Below, piece after piece: positions 15,991 through 25,802 of a stretch of DNA of 57,571 bases. Position 1 is the stretch's first letter. Every line of letters starts with the position of its first letter. Origin of the DNA: Marinilabilia salmonicolor JCM 21150 (lineage in GTDB: Bacteria; Bacteroidota; Bacteroidia; Bacteroidales; Marinilabiliaceae); contig NZ_AJKI01000042.1 in the NCBI RefSeq assembly GCF_000259075.1, positions 1 through 57,571 of the forward strand. The letters are read 5' to 3'. The notes beneath the pieces were generated by a model, which did not search any database, had not been told where the DNA came from, and saw only the letters and a program-made list of their open reading frames with translations. A program made the position numbers and the translations under genes.

Positions 15991-17520
15991 TTATTCCCAT
16001 TCAATGGTCGCAGGTGGTTTTGAACTAATATCGTAAACCACCCTGTTTACTCCCTTGACACGGTTTATTATTTCATTGGAAATGCGCCCCAGAAATTCAT
16101 AAGGCAGGTGCACCCAATCTGCAGTCATCCCATCAGTAGAAGCCACGGCCCTGAGTGCAACCACACTTTCGTAAGTTCTTTCATCGCCCATTACGCCCAC
16201 CGACTGAACAGGTAATAACATAGCACCGGCCTGCCATACCTGATTGTACAAATCATGCGAACGAAGCCCTTCAATAAAAATGTAATCCACATCCTGAAGA
16301 AGAGATACCTTTTCGGGGGTAATCTCACCCAGAATACGAATGGCCAGACCCGGTCCGGGGAACGGATGACGCCCCAGAATGGTAGGCGAAATTTTCAACT
16401 CATGCCCGACTCTTCGTACCTCATCCTTAAAGAGAAGCTTAAGAGGTTCAACAACTTTCAGATTCATCTTTTCGGGCAATCCGCCCACATTATGATGAGA
16501 TTTAATGGTTGCTGAGGGACCATTGACCGATACCGATTCAATCACATCAGGATAAATGGTACCCTGGGCAAGCCATTTCACCCCGGTTATTTTTTTGGCT
16601 TCTACATCAAAAACCTCAATAAATACGCGGCCAATTATTTTCCGTTTCTCTTCAGGTTCAGAAACACCATTCAATTCGCCTAAGAAAAGATCCTTTGCAT
16701 CAACACCCACCACATTTAATCCCATGTGTTTGTAGGAATCAAGCACATTCTCATATTCATACTTTCGCAAGAGGCCGTTGTCAACAAAGATGCAAGTGAG
16801 GTTTTTTCCAATGGCTTTGTGCAGCAACATAGCGGCTACCGAACTGTCCACGCCCCCCGACAAACCTAAAACAACCCGGTCGTTTCCAAGTTGTTCTTTC
16901 AATGCCTCCACGGTCTCCTCCACAAAAGAAGCGGGAGTCCAGTCCTGACTGCAGCGGCATACATCAACCACAAAGTTGCTTAATATCTGAAGGCCCTGAG
17001 TTGTATGATATACTTCGGGATGAAACTGAATGCCAAAGGTTTTCTCATTTTCAACTTTATAGCCAGCGACCTCAACATCTCCGGTACTTGCCACAATCTT
17101 AAAGTTCTCAGGGAGTTTCATAATGGTATCTCCATGTGACATCCAAACCTGAGAGCCTATTTCAATTTCCCTGAACAACTCATTCTCAGAGTCAATAAAT
17201 TTCAGGTTAGCACGACCATATTCCCTGGTATCGGAAGCCTCTACCAGGCCCCCGTAATTCTGTGCCATAAACTGCGCTCCGTAACATACCCCCAATAAAG
17301 GTAATTTGCCTTTGATTTTACTCAAATCAGGTACAGGAGCATTCTGCCCCCTCACACTGGAGGGACTTCCGGAAAGAATTACACCTTTTACGGCATCATC
17401 CAGCTCCGGAAAGTTGTTAAACGGATGTATTTCACAATAAACATTGAGTTCACGGACACGTCGGGCAATCAACTGCGTATATTGAGAGCCAAAGTCCAGG
17501 ATAAGAATTTTTTCCTGCAT
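15991..17520 (-). CDS. guaA: GMP synthase (glutamine-hydrolysing)
   Basis: The 509-residue product has the class I glutamine amidotransferase domain with nucleophile motif GVCYGAQ (near residue 79) and the catalytic His/Glu in FHPEV. The ATP pyrophosphatase domain follows with the P-loop LSGGVDSS (near residue 220), then the dimerisation domain ending IEWE. It converts XMP to GMP with glutamine and ATP. Length and order match bacterial GuaA. It is the first gene of a minus-strand run followed 11 bases later by the S41 protease. A -7 element TATATTTG lies upstream at 17555-17562. Confidence 0.98.
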   Translation of the reverse strand: MQEKILILDFGSQYTQLIARRVRELNVYCEIHPFNNFPELDDAVKGVILSGSPSSVRGQNAPVPDLSKIKGKLPLLGVCYGAQFMAQNYGGLVEASDTREYGRANLKFIDSENELFREIEIGSQVWMSHGDTIMKLPENFKIVASTGDVEVAGYKVENEKTFGIQFHPEVYHTTQGLQILSNFVVDVCRCSQDWTPASFVEETVEALKEQLGNDRVVLGLSGGVDSSVAAMLLHKAIGKNLTCIFVDNGLLRKYEYENVLDSYKHMGLNVVGVDAKDLFLGELNGVSEPEEKRKIIGRVFIEVFDVEAKKITGVKWLAQGTIYPDVIESVSVNGPSATIKSHHNVGGLPEKMNLKVVEPLKLLFKDEVRRVGHELKISPTILGRHPFPGPGLAIRILGEITPEKVSLLQDVDYIFIEGLRSHDLYNQVWQAGAMLLPVQSVGVMGDERTYESVVALRAVASTDGMTADWVHLPYEFLGRISNEIINRVKGVNRVVYDISSKPPATIEWE

Positions 17521-17554
17521 GAAGATTGAGTGTTATGGGATTAAAAAATCAATG

Positions 17555-17562
17555 CAAATATA
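17555..17562 (-). promoter_or_regulatory. Bacteroidota -7 element of guaA
   Basis: On the minus strand this reads TATATTTG, a perfect TAnnTTTG match, about 35 bases before the guaA ATG. It is the promoter motif for the guaA-led cluster. Confidence 0.55.
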
Positions 17563-17700
17563 AGGAGAATGTCTGTATTTTCAGTTCTTTTTAAGTGCGA
17601 CCTACCTGTCAGATTCCAACAAATCACATAAAAAGCCATTGCCAAAACATTCATCTACCTCTAATACCTGTTTGTCCTCCACAGCCGGTAAAAGGAAACT

Positions 17701-17708
17701 TAAATTTG
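17701..17708 (+). promoter_or_regulatory. Bacteroidota -7 element of the GH51 gene
   Basis: TAAATTTG matches TAnnTTTG and lies 36 bases before the ATG at 17744. It would lie inside the coding region if translation began at 17639, so it supports the later start. Confidence 0.5.
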
Positions 17709-17743
17709 TTAAAAATCATTTATCACAAAAAAACAACATCACT

Positions 17744-19348
17744 ATGAAAGAAAGTTATCTGCTAAAAACCATCCTGATTGCCATTCTGACATTTGCCTCA
17801 CTTCCCCCCGGAATGACACAAAGTGCACAGAATGCACGAATAAAGATCGACGTGGAACGCACCATTGGAGAGGTAAACAAAAACATTTACGGAAACTTTG
17901 TGGAGCATCTGGGGCGATGTGTATATGGAGGAATCTATGACCCCGACAGTCCCCTTGCTGATGAAAATGGTTTTCGAAAAGATGTAATGGAAGCCGCAAA
18001 AGGCCTAAACATACCGCTACTTCGCTACCCCGGAGGTAACTTTGTATCGAACTATAACTGGAAAGACGGAGTGGGTTCTGACCGTCCCAAACGGCTGGAA
18101 TTGGCCTGGCAACGATTGGAAACCAATGAAGTTGGAACCAACGAATTTATGACTTACGCAAAAGAACTGGGAACAGAACCCTATTTTGCAGTAAATTTGG
18201 GGACCGGAACGATTAAAGAAGCACAACAATGGGTGGAATATACCAATGTTAAAGAAGGTCCCTACTATGCAGAACTCAGAAAGAAACACGGTTATCCGGA
18301 GCCTCACAACATTAAGTACTGGAGTCTTGGAAACGAAATGGACGGCTACTGGCAAATGGGTCATCTGAATGCCATTGATTACTCTAAAAAAGCACGTGAA
18401 GCCGGAAAACTCATGCGCCTCACCTCCCCCGACATAAAGCTTATTGCTGCCGGTTCATCCAACTATAGACCCGATGCCAATCCGGATGAATGGAACAGAA
18501 CCATTCTGGAAGAATTAAAGGATTACATCGATTACATTGCATTGCATATTTATGTAGGTAACCCTGATGACAACTATTACAATTTCATGTCCACACCCCT
18601 GGTCATTGAGGAGCGTACCAAAATAGTGAAAGGGATGATCAATGAAGTAATGCAAAGAACACTGCGACGCGACCATACCGAAGATCCTATTTACATTGCC
18701 TGGGATGAATACAACGTATGGTATCGGGCCCGCTCCGGAGCCAATATGGTGGGAGACCGTGCCCTGGAAGAACATTACAACCTGGAAGATGCCCTGGTGA
18801 TATCAGGGATGCTCAATGCTTTTATCAGAAATGCAGATGTTGTAAAAATGGCAAATATGGCACAGTTGGTCAATGTAATTGGCCCCATTTTTACCAGCAA
18901 AGACGATATGTTCAAGCAAACCATCTATTATCCGCTGGCTTTGTTTGCCAACAATATGTACGGAACCTCTCTTGACTTGTTTGTTGATTGTGAGACTTAT
19001 GACACAGAGGAATTCCATCTTGGTTTGGGAGAAACAACTACCAAGCAAACGGATGTACCCTATCTGGATGTATCGGCTACTTATCAGGATGATGAAATAA
19101 CCATTGCCGTAGTAAACCGGCACAAAGATAACGCCATCACAACCGATCTGATTGCCCAAACAGGGGAATTTGCAGGATCATTGGAGATTTATGAAGTAAA
19201 CGGTCCGGATATTAAAGCAAAAAATGACTTTGGAGAAACCAATGTAGAAACCAAAAAACTGGAAAATATTAAAGCAAAAGGGAAAACCGTAACTTATGCT
19301 TTCCCGCCTCACTCAATGACACTAATCAAAGGTAAAATAAAACTTTAA
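17744..19348 (+). CDS. Secreted GH51 alpha-L-arabinofuranosidase
   Basis: From ATG 17744 the product has 534 residues with a signal peptide (MKESYLLKTILIAILTFASL, cleaved near MTQSAQ). The GH51 catalytic barrel shows the acid/base glutamate in SLGNEMDG (Glu198) and the nucleophile in WDEYNVWY (Glu322). A beta-sandwich C-terminal domain ends PHSMTLIKGKIKL. It removes alpha-L-arabinofuranosyl residues from arabinan or arabinoxylan in the periplasm or at the surface. An ORF open to 17639 adds 35 residues that do not look like protein, and the promoter motif at 17701 argues against it. There is no SusC/SusD pair or other glycosidase next to it, so it is not in a visible polysaccharide-utilisation locus. 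A terminator follows. Confidence 0.93.
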   Translation: MKESYLLKTILIAILTFASLPPGMTQSAQNARIKIDVERTIGEVNKNIYGNFVEHLGRCVYGGIYDPDSPLADENGFRKDVMEAAKGLNIPLLRYPGGNFVSNYNWKDGVGSDRPKRLELAWQRLETNEVGTNEFMTYAKELGTEPYFAVNLGTGTIKEAQQWVEYTNVKEGPYYAELRKKHGYPEPHNIKYWSLGNEMDGYWQMGHLNAIDYSKKAREAGKLMRLTSPDIKLIAAGSSNYRPDANPDEWNRTILEELKDYIDYIALHIYVGNPDDNYYNFMSTPLVIEERTKIVKGMINEVMQRTLRRDHTEDPIYIAWDEYNVWYRARSGANMVGDRALEEHYNLEDALVISGMLNAFIRNADVVKMANMAQLVNVIGPIFTSKDDMFKQTIYYPLALFANNMYGTSLDLFVDCETYDTEEFHLGLGETTTKQTDVPYLDVSATYQDDEITIAVVNRHKDNAITTDLIAQTGEFAGSLEIYEVNGPDIKAKNDFGETNVETKKLENIKAKGKTVTYAFPPHSMTLIKGKIKL

Positions 19349-19368
19349 TTGTCACCCTCCATAATAAT

Positions 19369-19412
19369 TAACGGGAGCCTGCTTCATTGGAGACTCCCGT
19401 TATTTTTATTCT
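19369..19412 (+). terminator. Intrinsic terminator of the GH51 gene
   Basis: TAACGGGAG (19369-19377) pairs perfectly with CTCCCGTTA (19394-19402), followed by a T-rich tail. Confidence 0.85.
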
Positions 19413-19511
19413 TCAAGCCACAAAACAGGGGAATCACATGATTATGAGCCACTAAAACAAATCAGCAACCCTTTCAACGATTTATCAAATCCTGAGCCCC
19501 CTCCAATCAAT

Positions 19512-20423
19512 TCAAATATCAAAGGTTACCCCTTCCCCTGCTATTTCAGTATCAGGAAATACCTCTCTGGCTTCGGCCAGCAAAGGAGATAAATCGCGGT
19601 ATCTGGAGGAGAAATGACCAATCAGTAATTTCTTCACCCCTGCCTCAAGAGCTATTTCTGCTGCCTGTCTGGCAGTGCTGTGGAAAGTCTTTTTTGCAAG
19701 TCCTTCCTGATCCGACATAAAAGTTGCCTCATGATAAAGCATATCAACCCCTTTAACTACCTCCGCCACTGATTGAAGAGGTAGCGTATCGGTACAAAAA
19801 GCATAAGACAGCGATGGAGGCGCCGGAAATGTAAGTTTCTCATTGAGAATTTGCTCCCCGTTGTCCCTCATAAAATCCGCCCCCTGTTTTAACTTCGGCA
19901 AAACGCGTAAAGGAACATTATAAAAGTCGCACACCGGCTTATTGATCTTTCGCTCTTTTGGCTTCTCTCTAAACAGAAAACCAACTGTAGGTATCCGGTG
20001 CTCCACAGGAAAGGTAGAAACCCCCAGTACCGCATCTTCATAAATCAACTCCTTCTCCAGGGGATTGATGCGATGAAAGACAATATTGAACGGCAGTTCT
20101 TTGCTGAAATAGTCTATTACCGGACGCAGAACAGTCTCCAGATCAACTACTCCATGGATATGCAAATCTTTAGTCCTCCCCAGGAGTCCAAAAGAAGAGA
20201 TCAAACCTGGCAATCCAAAAACATGATCCCCGTGAAGATGAGAAATAAACACATGGTCAATTTTCCCAAAATGCACTCTGTTCCGACGTAACTGCATCTG
20301 CGTACCTTCACCACAATCAATCAAAAAAAACCGCCCCGATGCATTAAGCACCTGGGCGGTTGGATTTCGTTCGGATGTGGGAAGTGCTGAGTTACTGCCA
20401 AGAATTGTGACAGAAATTCCCAT
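19512..20423 (-). CDS. rnz: Ribonuclease Z
   Basis: The product (303 residues from ATG 20423) is a metallo-beta-lactamase-fold RNase Z with the zinc motif SHLHGDH, an N-terminal TILGSNSALPTSERNPT, and the late GHFSSRY. It cleaves the 3' trailer of tRNA precursors. It follows the STAS gene with an 8-base gap and sits at the end of the rpsA-STAS-rnz run. A GTG two codons upstream (20429) is a possible alternative start. Confidence 0.95.
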   Translation of the reverse strand: MGISVTILGSNSALPTSERNPTAQVLNASGRFFLIDCGEGTQMQLRRNRVHFGKIDHVFISHLHGDHVFGLPGLISSFGLLGRTKDLHIHGVVDLETVLRPVIDYFSKELPFNIVFHRINPLEKELIYEDAVLGVSTFPVEHRIPTVGFLFREKPKERKINKPVCDFYNVPLRVLPKLKQGADFMRDNGEQILNEKLTFPAPPSLSYAFCTDTLPLQSVAEVVKGVDMLYHEATFMSDQEGLAKKTFHSTARQAAEIALEAGVKKLLIGHFSSRYRDLSPLLAEAREVFPDTEIAGEGVTFDI

Positions 20424-20431
20424 AAACACAC

Positions 20432-20788
20432 CTATTTTTTACCGATGGATTGTCTCATCATCTGGATACCCTCATCGATATCCGGAGCGATGTTCAGGAC
20501 GGTGTCCAACTGCGACACTGCAATAAGCCGTTCCACGGCAGGTTGCAAACCACAAATCACAAACGCACCATCAGCATTTTTGCACAACCGGTTGGCGACT
20601 AATATGGAACTTAATCCTGATGAATCGCAATAATTACATTTACTTAGATCGAGAAGAATGTTTTTTTCTCCGTTCCCGGAAAGTAAAACAATTTCTGATT
20701 TAAGATTTGGTGCTACATTGGTGTCGAGTTTTTCTTTCAACACCTTTACCACCATGAAATCATCAATTTTATCAATTTTAAAGTCCAT
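20432..20788 (-). CDS. STAS domain anti-sigma factor antagonist-like protein
   Basis: The 118-residue protein is a single STAS domain. The switch loop reads NYCDSSGLSSIL with candidate phospho-serines at 56 and 57. It is of the SpoIIAA/RsbV type in length and pattern. It lies 26 bases after rpsA and 8 bases before rnz on the same strand, so it is probably co-transcribed with translation and RNA-processing genes. No cognate kinase is beside it. SiaB, 9 kb away, is a candidate but that is inference only. Confidence 0.9.
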   Translation of the reverse strand: MDFKIDKIDDFMVVKVLKEKLDTNVAPNLKSEIVLLSGNGEKNILLDLSKCNYCDSSGLSSILVANRLCKNADGAFVICGLQPAVERLIAVSQLDTVLNIAPDIDEGIQMMRQSIGKK

Positions 20789-20814
20789 ATATTATCGCCC
20801 CCTTAAAAATATGA

Positions 20815-22713
20815 CTATTCTTCTTTTTTGTCTTTAGAACCACTCTCGTCAGCTTCCATTTGATCTTTCAAAGCAGCAAGTTCTGAGATATCCCCCAGTG
20901 TGGTTTTTTCCAGACTGTCCTTAAGTTTCTTAACTCCTTTTTTGGCAGTTTTGGCCTGAGTTTTCTTAGCAGTCTGCTCTTCAGAACGTTTTTCATCTTC
21001 AAAAACGCGTGAGTGAGACAAAATAATGCGCTTGGCACCTTTGTTAAACTCAATCACTTTGAATTGCAACTTCTCATCTGCTTTGGCCTGGCTACCATCC
21101 TCTTTCACAAGATGACGGGGAGTGGCAAAACCTTCAACACCATAAGGCAAAGCAATAACAGCACCTTTGTCAAATACGTCAACAATGGTTCCTTCATGAA
21201 TTGAATCCACAGTAAAGATGGTTTCGAAGACATCCCACGGGTTCTCTTCAAGTTGCTTATGACCAAGGCTCAAACGACGGTTTTCTTTGTCGATGTCAAG
21301 TACAACCACCTCGATATCTTCACCAACAGTGGTAAATTCAGCAGGATGCTTCACTTTCTTGGTCCATGACAGGTCAGAAATATGAATCAAACCGTCAATA
21401 CCCTCTTCGATTTCAACAAACACACCAAAGTTAGTAAAATTCCTGACTTTTGCTTTATGCTTGCTTTCAACCGGATACTTCTCTTCGATGTTATCCCATG
21501 GATCCGGCTTGAGCTGCTTCATACCCAGAGACATCTTACGCTCTTCACGATCCAGTGTAAGAATCTGAGCTTCCACCTCATCGCCAACTTTCAGGAAGTC
21601 CTGAGCACTGCGAAGATGCTGCGACCATGACATTTCAGAAACGTGAATAAGACCTTCAACACCTGGAGCTATTTCAACAAAAGCACCATAGTCGGCCATC
21701 ACAACCACTTTTCCTTTCACTACATCGCCCACTTTAAGCTCGGTATCCAGTGAATCCCACGGATGAGCTGTAAGCTGCTTAAGACCAAGAGCAATACGTT
21801 TTTTCTCGTCATCAAAGTCGAGAATAACCACGTTCAATTTCTGGTCAAGCTGAACAATTTCTTCGGGATGCGAAACACGTCCCCAGGAAAGATCTGTGAT
21901 GTGGATAAGTCCGTCAACACCACCCAGGTCGATAAATACACCATAGGAAGTAATGTTTTTGACAGTACCTTCCAGCACCTGACCTTTCTCCAGTTTGGAG
22001 ATAATTTCTTTTTTCTGCTGTTCCAGCTCGGCTTCGATAAGCGCTTTGTGTGAAACAACAACGTTTTTGAATTCGGGGTTAATTTTAACCACTTTGAATT
22101 CCATGGTTTTACCCACGTACATATCGTAGTCACGGATAGGCTTCACATCGATTTGTGAACCCGGAAGGAAAGCCTCAATGCCAAATACATCAACAATCAT
22201 ACCTCCTTTGGTACGACATTTAATGTATCCTTTGATTACCTCATCCTTTTCGAGGGCTTCGTTCACACGATCCCAGGAACGGAGGGCACGGGCCTTTTTG
22301 TGTGAAAGCACCAGCTGACCTTTTTTGTCTTCCTGGCTTTCCACATAAACCTCTACCTGATCTCCCACCTTAAGGTCGGGATTGTAACGAAACTCGTTGC
22401 GACTAACAATACCATCAGATTTGAAACCAATGTTGATAACAACCTCGCGCTTATTCATCGCGATAACGGTTCCTTCGATCACTTCTTTTTCGGTAATGGT
22501 TGACAAAGTTTTGTCATAAAGCTTTTCCAGTTCTTCTTTTTCAGAACCTTTGGCTTCTTCAACCAAATCACCGTTTTCGTACTTGTCCCAGTCAAAGTCA
22601 GCATCTGCTGTTTCAACAGTTTCAACCTGAGGCTTCTTGTCCTCAACTTTTTCGTTTACTTCAGGAGTAGCATTGTTCTGCTCCTGTAAGTTTTCATTTT
22701 CTAATTCTGCCAT
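20815..22713 (-). CDS. rpsA: 30S ribosomal protein S1
   Basis: The 632-residue protein has six S1/OB repeats, seen as recurring phrases such as YGVFIDLGGVDGLIHITDLSW, YGAFVEIAPGVEGLIHVSE and FGVFVEIEEGIDGLIHISD in separate repeats. They are preceded by an acidic N-terminal extension (about 1-75) and followed by a lysine-rich C-terminal tail (KTQAKTAKKGVKKLK). It binds mRNA on the 30S subunit. Length is above E. coli S1 (557) because of the extensions at both ends, common in Bacteroidota. It has a good promoter motif at 22769-22797. The STAS and rnz genes follow closely. Confidence 0.98.
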   Translation of the reverse strand: MAELENENLQEQNNATPEVNEKVEDKKPQVETVETADADFDWDKYENGDLVEEAKGSEKEELEKLYDKTLSTITEKEVIEGTVIAMNKREVVINIGFKSDGIVSRNEFRYNPDLKVGDQVEVYVESQEDKKGQLVLSHKKARALRSWDRVNEALEKDEVIKGYIKCRTKGGMIVDVFGIEAFLPGSQIDVKPIRDYDMYVGKTMEFKVVKINPEFKNVVVSHKALIEAELEQQKKEIISKLEKGQVLEGTVKNITSYGVFIDLGGVDGLIHITDLSWGRVSHPEEIVQLDQKLNVVILDFDDEKKRIALGLKQLTAHPWDSLDTELKVGDVVKGKVVVMADYGAFVEIAPGVEGLIHVSEMSWSQHLRSAQDFLKVGDEVEAQILTLDREERKMSLGMKQLKPDPWDNIEEKYPVESKHKAKVRNFTNFGVFVEIEEGIDGLIHISDLSWTKKVKHPAEFTTVGEDIEVVVLDIDKENRRLSLGHKQLEENPWDVFETIFTVDSIHEGTIVDVFDKGAVIALPYGVEGFATPRHLVKEDGSQAKADEKLQFKVIEFNKGAKRIILSHSRVFEDEKRSEEQTAKKTQAKTAKKGVKKLKDSLEKTTLGDISELAALKDQMEADESGSKDKKEE

Positions 22714-22768
22714 TAATTAAACCTCGCAAAATCTATTAGTTAGACATTATATTGATAAAAAATCGGTG

Positions 22769-22797
22769 CAAAAATAGGAACTTTTCCAACAAAACAA
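22769..22797 (-). promoter_or_regulatory. Promoter of rpsA
   Basis: On the minus strand TTG (22795-22797) and TATTTTTG (22769-22776) are separated by 18 bases, fitting the Bacteroidota -33/-7 layout. The rpsA ATG lies about 55 bases downstream. Confidence 0.6.
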
Positions 22798-22827
22798 GAA
22801 CAATCCCTTAATTTTATTTGCTAACTT

Positions 22828-22908
22828 ACTTGGAAATAGTCCACTATTCCCTGCTGCAGTTTTGTTTGAGCCTGCCTTTTTACAGGATGAAACCTCTGAC
22901 AAAAATTA
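22828..22908. repeat. Partial copy of the internal part of the 6632-6841 element
   Basis: From TTGGAAATAGTCCACTATT onward it aligns with 6720-6800 (TTGAAAATAGTTCACTATT): shared CCT, TTTT, TG, GCCT, TTTTT and AAAC-TCT blocks in the same order. AAATAGT/ACTATT can form a hairpin in both. Confidence 0.6.
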
Positions 22909-23239
22909 CTCCACCAATCATTGTGAAATTTATTGGATTCCGTGCACAATGTCAAGGACAAGTCCATACGTCAAATAGTCCTGCACAATTTCGGACATTT
23001 TCGTATATTTCCTGACATTAAGTTTTACCTTTTACCCTGCAGCTATTTTATTGATGCACTTATCCCGATAAACAGGAACTGCTAATGGCAGATTTGAGGA
23101 ATCAAAACTCCCCAACAGTTGAACCGTTTTAGGTTGTAAATATTTAGATTGAATTAAACGCCCGGTTCTTTTATTTATGCCGCGTTGTGGCAGTTTTGAG
23201 AAATAAGGGTTTCATACTGTTTCACCGAAATATTTTTTC

Positions 23240-23247
23240 TATTTTTG
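23240..23247 (+). promoter_or_regulatory. Bacteroidota -7 element of ugd
   Basis: TATTTTTG matches TAnnTTTG, 32 bases before the ugd ATG. No clear -33 TTG is seen. Confidence 0.5.
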
Positions 23248-23278
23248 AAAACTGAAGCAATAATTTAAACACCAATTT

Positions 23279-24610
23279 ATGAAAATATCTATTGTAGGAA
23301 CAGGCTACGTAGGCCTGGTTACCGGAACTTGTTTTGCAGATACAGGCGTAAACGTTACCTGTGTGGATATTGATGAGAAAAAAATCAATAACCTCAAAAA
23401 AGGAGTTGTTCCAATTTATGAGCCCGGACTTGAGACTATGATAAAAAACAATGTTGAAAAAGGCAGATTGCATTTTTCAACCAGTCTGAAAGAAAGTCTG
23501 GATCAGGCAGAGGTTATCTTTATTGCTGTTGGAACACCTCCCGGTGAAGATGGAAGCGCAGATTTAAGCTATGTACTGGCTGTTGCATCAGAAATCGGCA
23601 AACATATTACGCAGAGCATGGTGGTGGTAACCAAGAGTACGGTGCCCATCGGCACTTCAGAAAAAGTCAGAGCCGCAGTAAAAGCAGAATTGGATAAACG
23701 TAATTCAGACATTCCGTTTTATGTAGCTTCCAACCCAGAGTTTTTGAAAGAAGGAAATGCCATCGACGATTTCCTGAAGCCAGACCGTATTGTGGTAGGC
23801 ACTGATTCGGAAGAGGCCGAAAAAGTCATTCGCAGACTCTATAAACCGTTCCTGCTCAACAACCACCCTATTCTCTTTATGGACATCCCATCGGCAGAGC
23901 TCACCAAATATGCAGCCAACTCAATGCTGGCCACCAAAATCAGTTTCATGAACGATATCGCCAACTTGTGCGAGTTGGTAGGAGCTGATGTAAATATGGT
24001 ACGCAAAGGCATTGGAAGTGACAGTCGAATCGGAAATAAATTTATTTATCCGGGTATTGGATACGGAGGCAGTTGTTTCCCCAAAGATGTAAAAGCAATT
24101 ATCCGTACTGCCCATTCCTACAATTATCCGCTGCGATTAATGGAAGCCGTCGAAAACATCAACGAAGACCAAAAAAGAATCATCGCAGCCAAGGTAAAAA
24201 ACTACTTCAACAACGATGTTAAAGGAAAAACCATTGCCCTGTGGGGACTGAGTTTTAAACCCAATACTGATGACATGAGGGAGGCCCCTTCCAAAGTTAT
24301 TATTGAAGAATTGATTGAAGCTGGAGCCAAAATAAAAGCCTACGATCCGGTAGCCATGGATGAAGCAAAAAAAGAGGTTGGAAATTCAATTACCTACGGG
24401 CAGGATCCTTATGACGTTCTGATTGATGCTGATGCTCTTCTGCTCCTGACTGAGTGGCCCGAATTCAGGATACCTAATTATAAAGTTATGTCAAAACTGA
24501 TGAATCACAAAGTTGTTTTCGACGGTCGGAATATCTATGATATGAATGAAATGAATGAAAACGGATTCGATTACTTTGGCATTGGCCGGTCTCAAAAAGA
24601 GATTAAATAG
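23279..24610 (+). CDS. ugd: UDP-glucose 6-dehydrogenase
   Basis: The 443-residue enzyme oxidises UDP-glucose to UDP-glucuronate with two NAD+. It has the Rossmann motif GTGYVGLVTG (residues 7-16), the STVPIGT loop, the central helix with AELTKYAANSMLATK, and the catalytic cysteine in GYGGSCFPKD (Cys266). Its product is the substrate of the next gene, UDP-glucuronate decarboxylase, though a 238-base structured spacer separates them. Together they supply UDP-glucuronate and UDP-xylose for capsule, O-antigen or exopolysaccharide. Confidence 0.96.
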   Translation: MKISIVGTGYVGLVTGTCFADTGVNVTCVDIDEKKINNLKKGVVPIYEPGLETMIKNNVEKGRLHFSTSLKESLDQAEVIFIAVGTPPGEDGSADLSYVLAVASEIGKHITQSMVVVTKSTVPIGTSEKVRAAVKAELDKRNSDIPFYVASNPEFLKEGNAIDDFLKPDRIVVGTDSEEAEKVIRRLYKPFLLNNHPILFMDIPSAELTKYAANSMLATKISFMNDIANLCELVGADVNMVRKGIGSDSRIGNKFIYPGIGYGGSCFPKDVKAIIRTAHSYNYPLRLMEAVENINEDQKRIIAAKVKNYFNNDVKGKTIALWGLSFKPNTDDMREAPSKVIIEELIEAGAKIKAYDPVAMDEAKKEVGNSITYGQDPYDVLIDADALLLLTEWPEFRIPNYKVMSKLMNHKVVFDGRNIYDMNEMNENGFDYFGIGRSQKEIK

Positions 24611-24615
24611 TGTTT

Positions 24616-24800
24616 GTCTATAAAATCCAACTTCTGCGTTGTTGCTCAAAATCTAAATCCTCATCCCGATTGTGCTTTTTGTTGGTTTTTTGTTTAAAAA
24701 ACCTTACAAAAGCTACTTCGGGACTGCGGTTTAGATTTTTCACACGCCTTGAATTTGAACTTTCTATTTCAAACACGTGAAAAACGCTTGGTTTATGGAC
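24616..24800. repeat. Imperfect palindromic element of about 185 bp
   Basis: The ends GTCTATAAAATCCAA and TTGGTTTATGGAC are inverted. Inside, AAAATCTAAATCC-CCCGA matches the reverse complement of TCGGGA-GGTTTAGATTTT. The centre is GGTTTTTT-GTTT-AAAAAACC. The right arm carries an extra nested hairpin. It fills the spacer between ugd and the decarboxylase gene. No ORF lies inside. Confidence 0.75.
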
Positions 24801-24848
24801 TGACTCTAACTAGAGCCTTGGTTTTCTTGCTGAAACTAAATAAAAGTT

Positions 24849-25802
24849 ATGAAAAGAATTCTTGTCACCGGAGGTGCCGGTTTCATCGGGTCGCATTTGT
24901 GCGATAAGCTTATTGAACAGGGACATGATGTTATTTGTCTGGACAATTTTTTCACAGGTGCCAAACAAAACATTCACCACCTGATGGATAATCACTACTT
25001 TGAAATGGTGCGTCATGATGTGACGCACCCTTATTTTGTAGAGGTGGACGAAATTTACAATCTGGCTTGTCCGGCATCACCCATTCACTACCAGTACAAC
25101 CCCATCAAAACCATCAAAACATCTGTGATGGGCGCCATCAATATGCTTGGGCTGGCCAAAAGAATCAGGGCAAAAGTTCTACAGGCTTCCACCAGTGAAG
25201 TTTATGGCGATCCCCTCATTCATCCCCAAACCGAAGATTATTGGGGGAATGTAAACCCCATCGGGGTTCGTTCCTGTTACGACGAAGGAAAACGATGTTC
25301 CGAAAGTCTTTTTCTCAACTACCACAGACAAAACGGAGTTGACATCAAGATTATCCGCATATTTAACACCTATGGCCCAAGAATGAACCCCAATGACGGC
25401 CGGGTAGTCTCCAATTTCATTGTACAGGCTCTTAAAGGGAAAGACATTACTATTTTCGGGGATGGCAGCCAGACCCGCAGTTTCCAGTATGTGGATGACC
25501 TCATCGAAGGCATGCAACGCATGATGGTGTCCAGAGAGGACTTCCACGGTCCTGTAAACATCGGAAATCCCAACGAGTTTTCAATGATTGAGCTGGCCAA
25601 CGAAATTCTGGATCTGACAGGTTCAAAATCAAAAATTGTTCATGAGGCTTTGCCTGAAGATGACCCGACGCAGCGCAAACCGGACATCTCTCTGGCACAA
25701 AAAGAACTCAACAACTGGGAGCCAAAGGTGCAGCTTAGAGAGGGTCTTTCTAAAACCATTGAATATTTTGATGATTTACTAAGAAAACCACACCATGTCT
25801 AA
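24849..25802 (+). CDS. UDP-glucuronate decarboxylase (UDP-xylose synthase)
   Basis: This 317-residue short-chain dehydrogenase has GGAGFIGSH (8-16), the catalytic TSE in [10 protein letters not shown] (about 113-122), and Y144-x3-K148 in SCYDEGKR. The stretch [19 protein letters not shown] and the [10 protein letters not shown] motif identify UXS-type decarboxylases rather than dTDP-glucose dehydratase. It makes UDP-xylose from UDP-glucuronate, the product of ugd upstream. Its stop codon overlaps the start of rfbA by 8 bases. Confidence 0.93.
   Translation: MKRILVTGGAGFIGSHLCDKLIEQGHDVICLDNFFTGAKQNIHHLMDNHYFEMVRHDVTHPYFVEVDEIYNLACPASPIHYQYNPIKTIKTSVMGAINMLGLAKRIRAKVLQASTSEVYGDPLIHPQTEDYWGNVNPIGVRSCYDEGKRCSESLFLNYHRQNGVDIKIIRIFNTYGPRMNPNDGRVVSNFIVQALKGKDITIFGDGSQTRSFQYVDDLIEGMQRMMVSREDFHGPVNIGNPNEFSMIELANEILDLTGSKSKIVHEALPEDDPTQRKPDISLAQKELNNWEPKVQLREGLSKTIEYFDDLLRKPHHV

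Larger units (their letters stand above)
22714..23278. other. Divergent spacer between rpsA and ugd
   Basis: No gene is supported. It holds the rpsA promoter, a partial repeat at 22828-22908, short hairpins (for example CTGC-TAAT-GGCAG near 23079-23092) and a -7 element for ugd at 23240. A 65-residue reading frame at 22818-23015 overlaps the repeat and looks non-coding. Confidence 0.6.

Noticed and set aside
22818-23015. 65-residue reading frame upstream of ugd
   Set aside because: It starts in a repeat fragment shared with 6720-6800, and looks non-coding.
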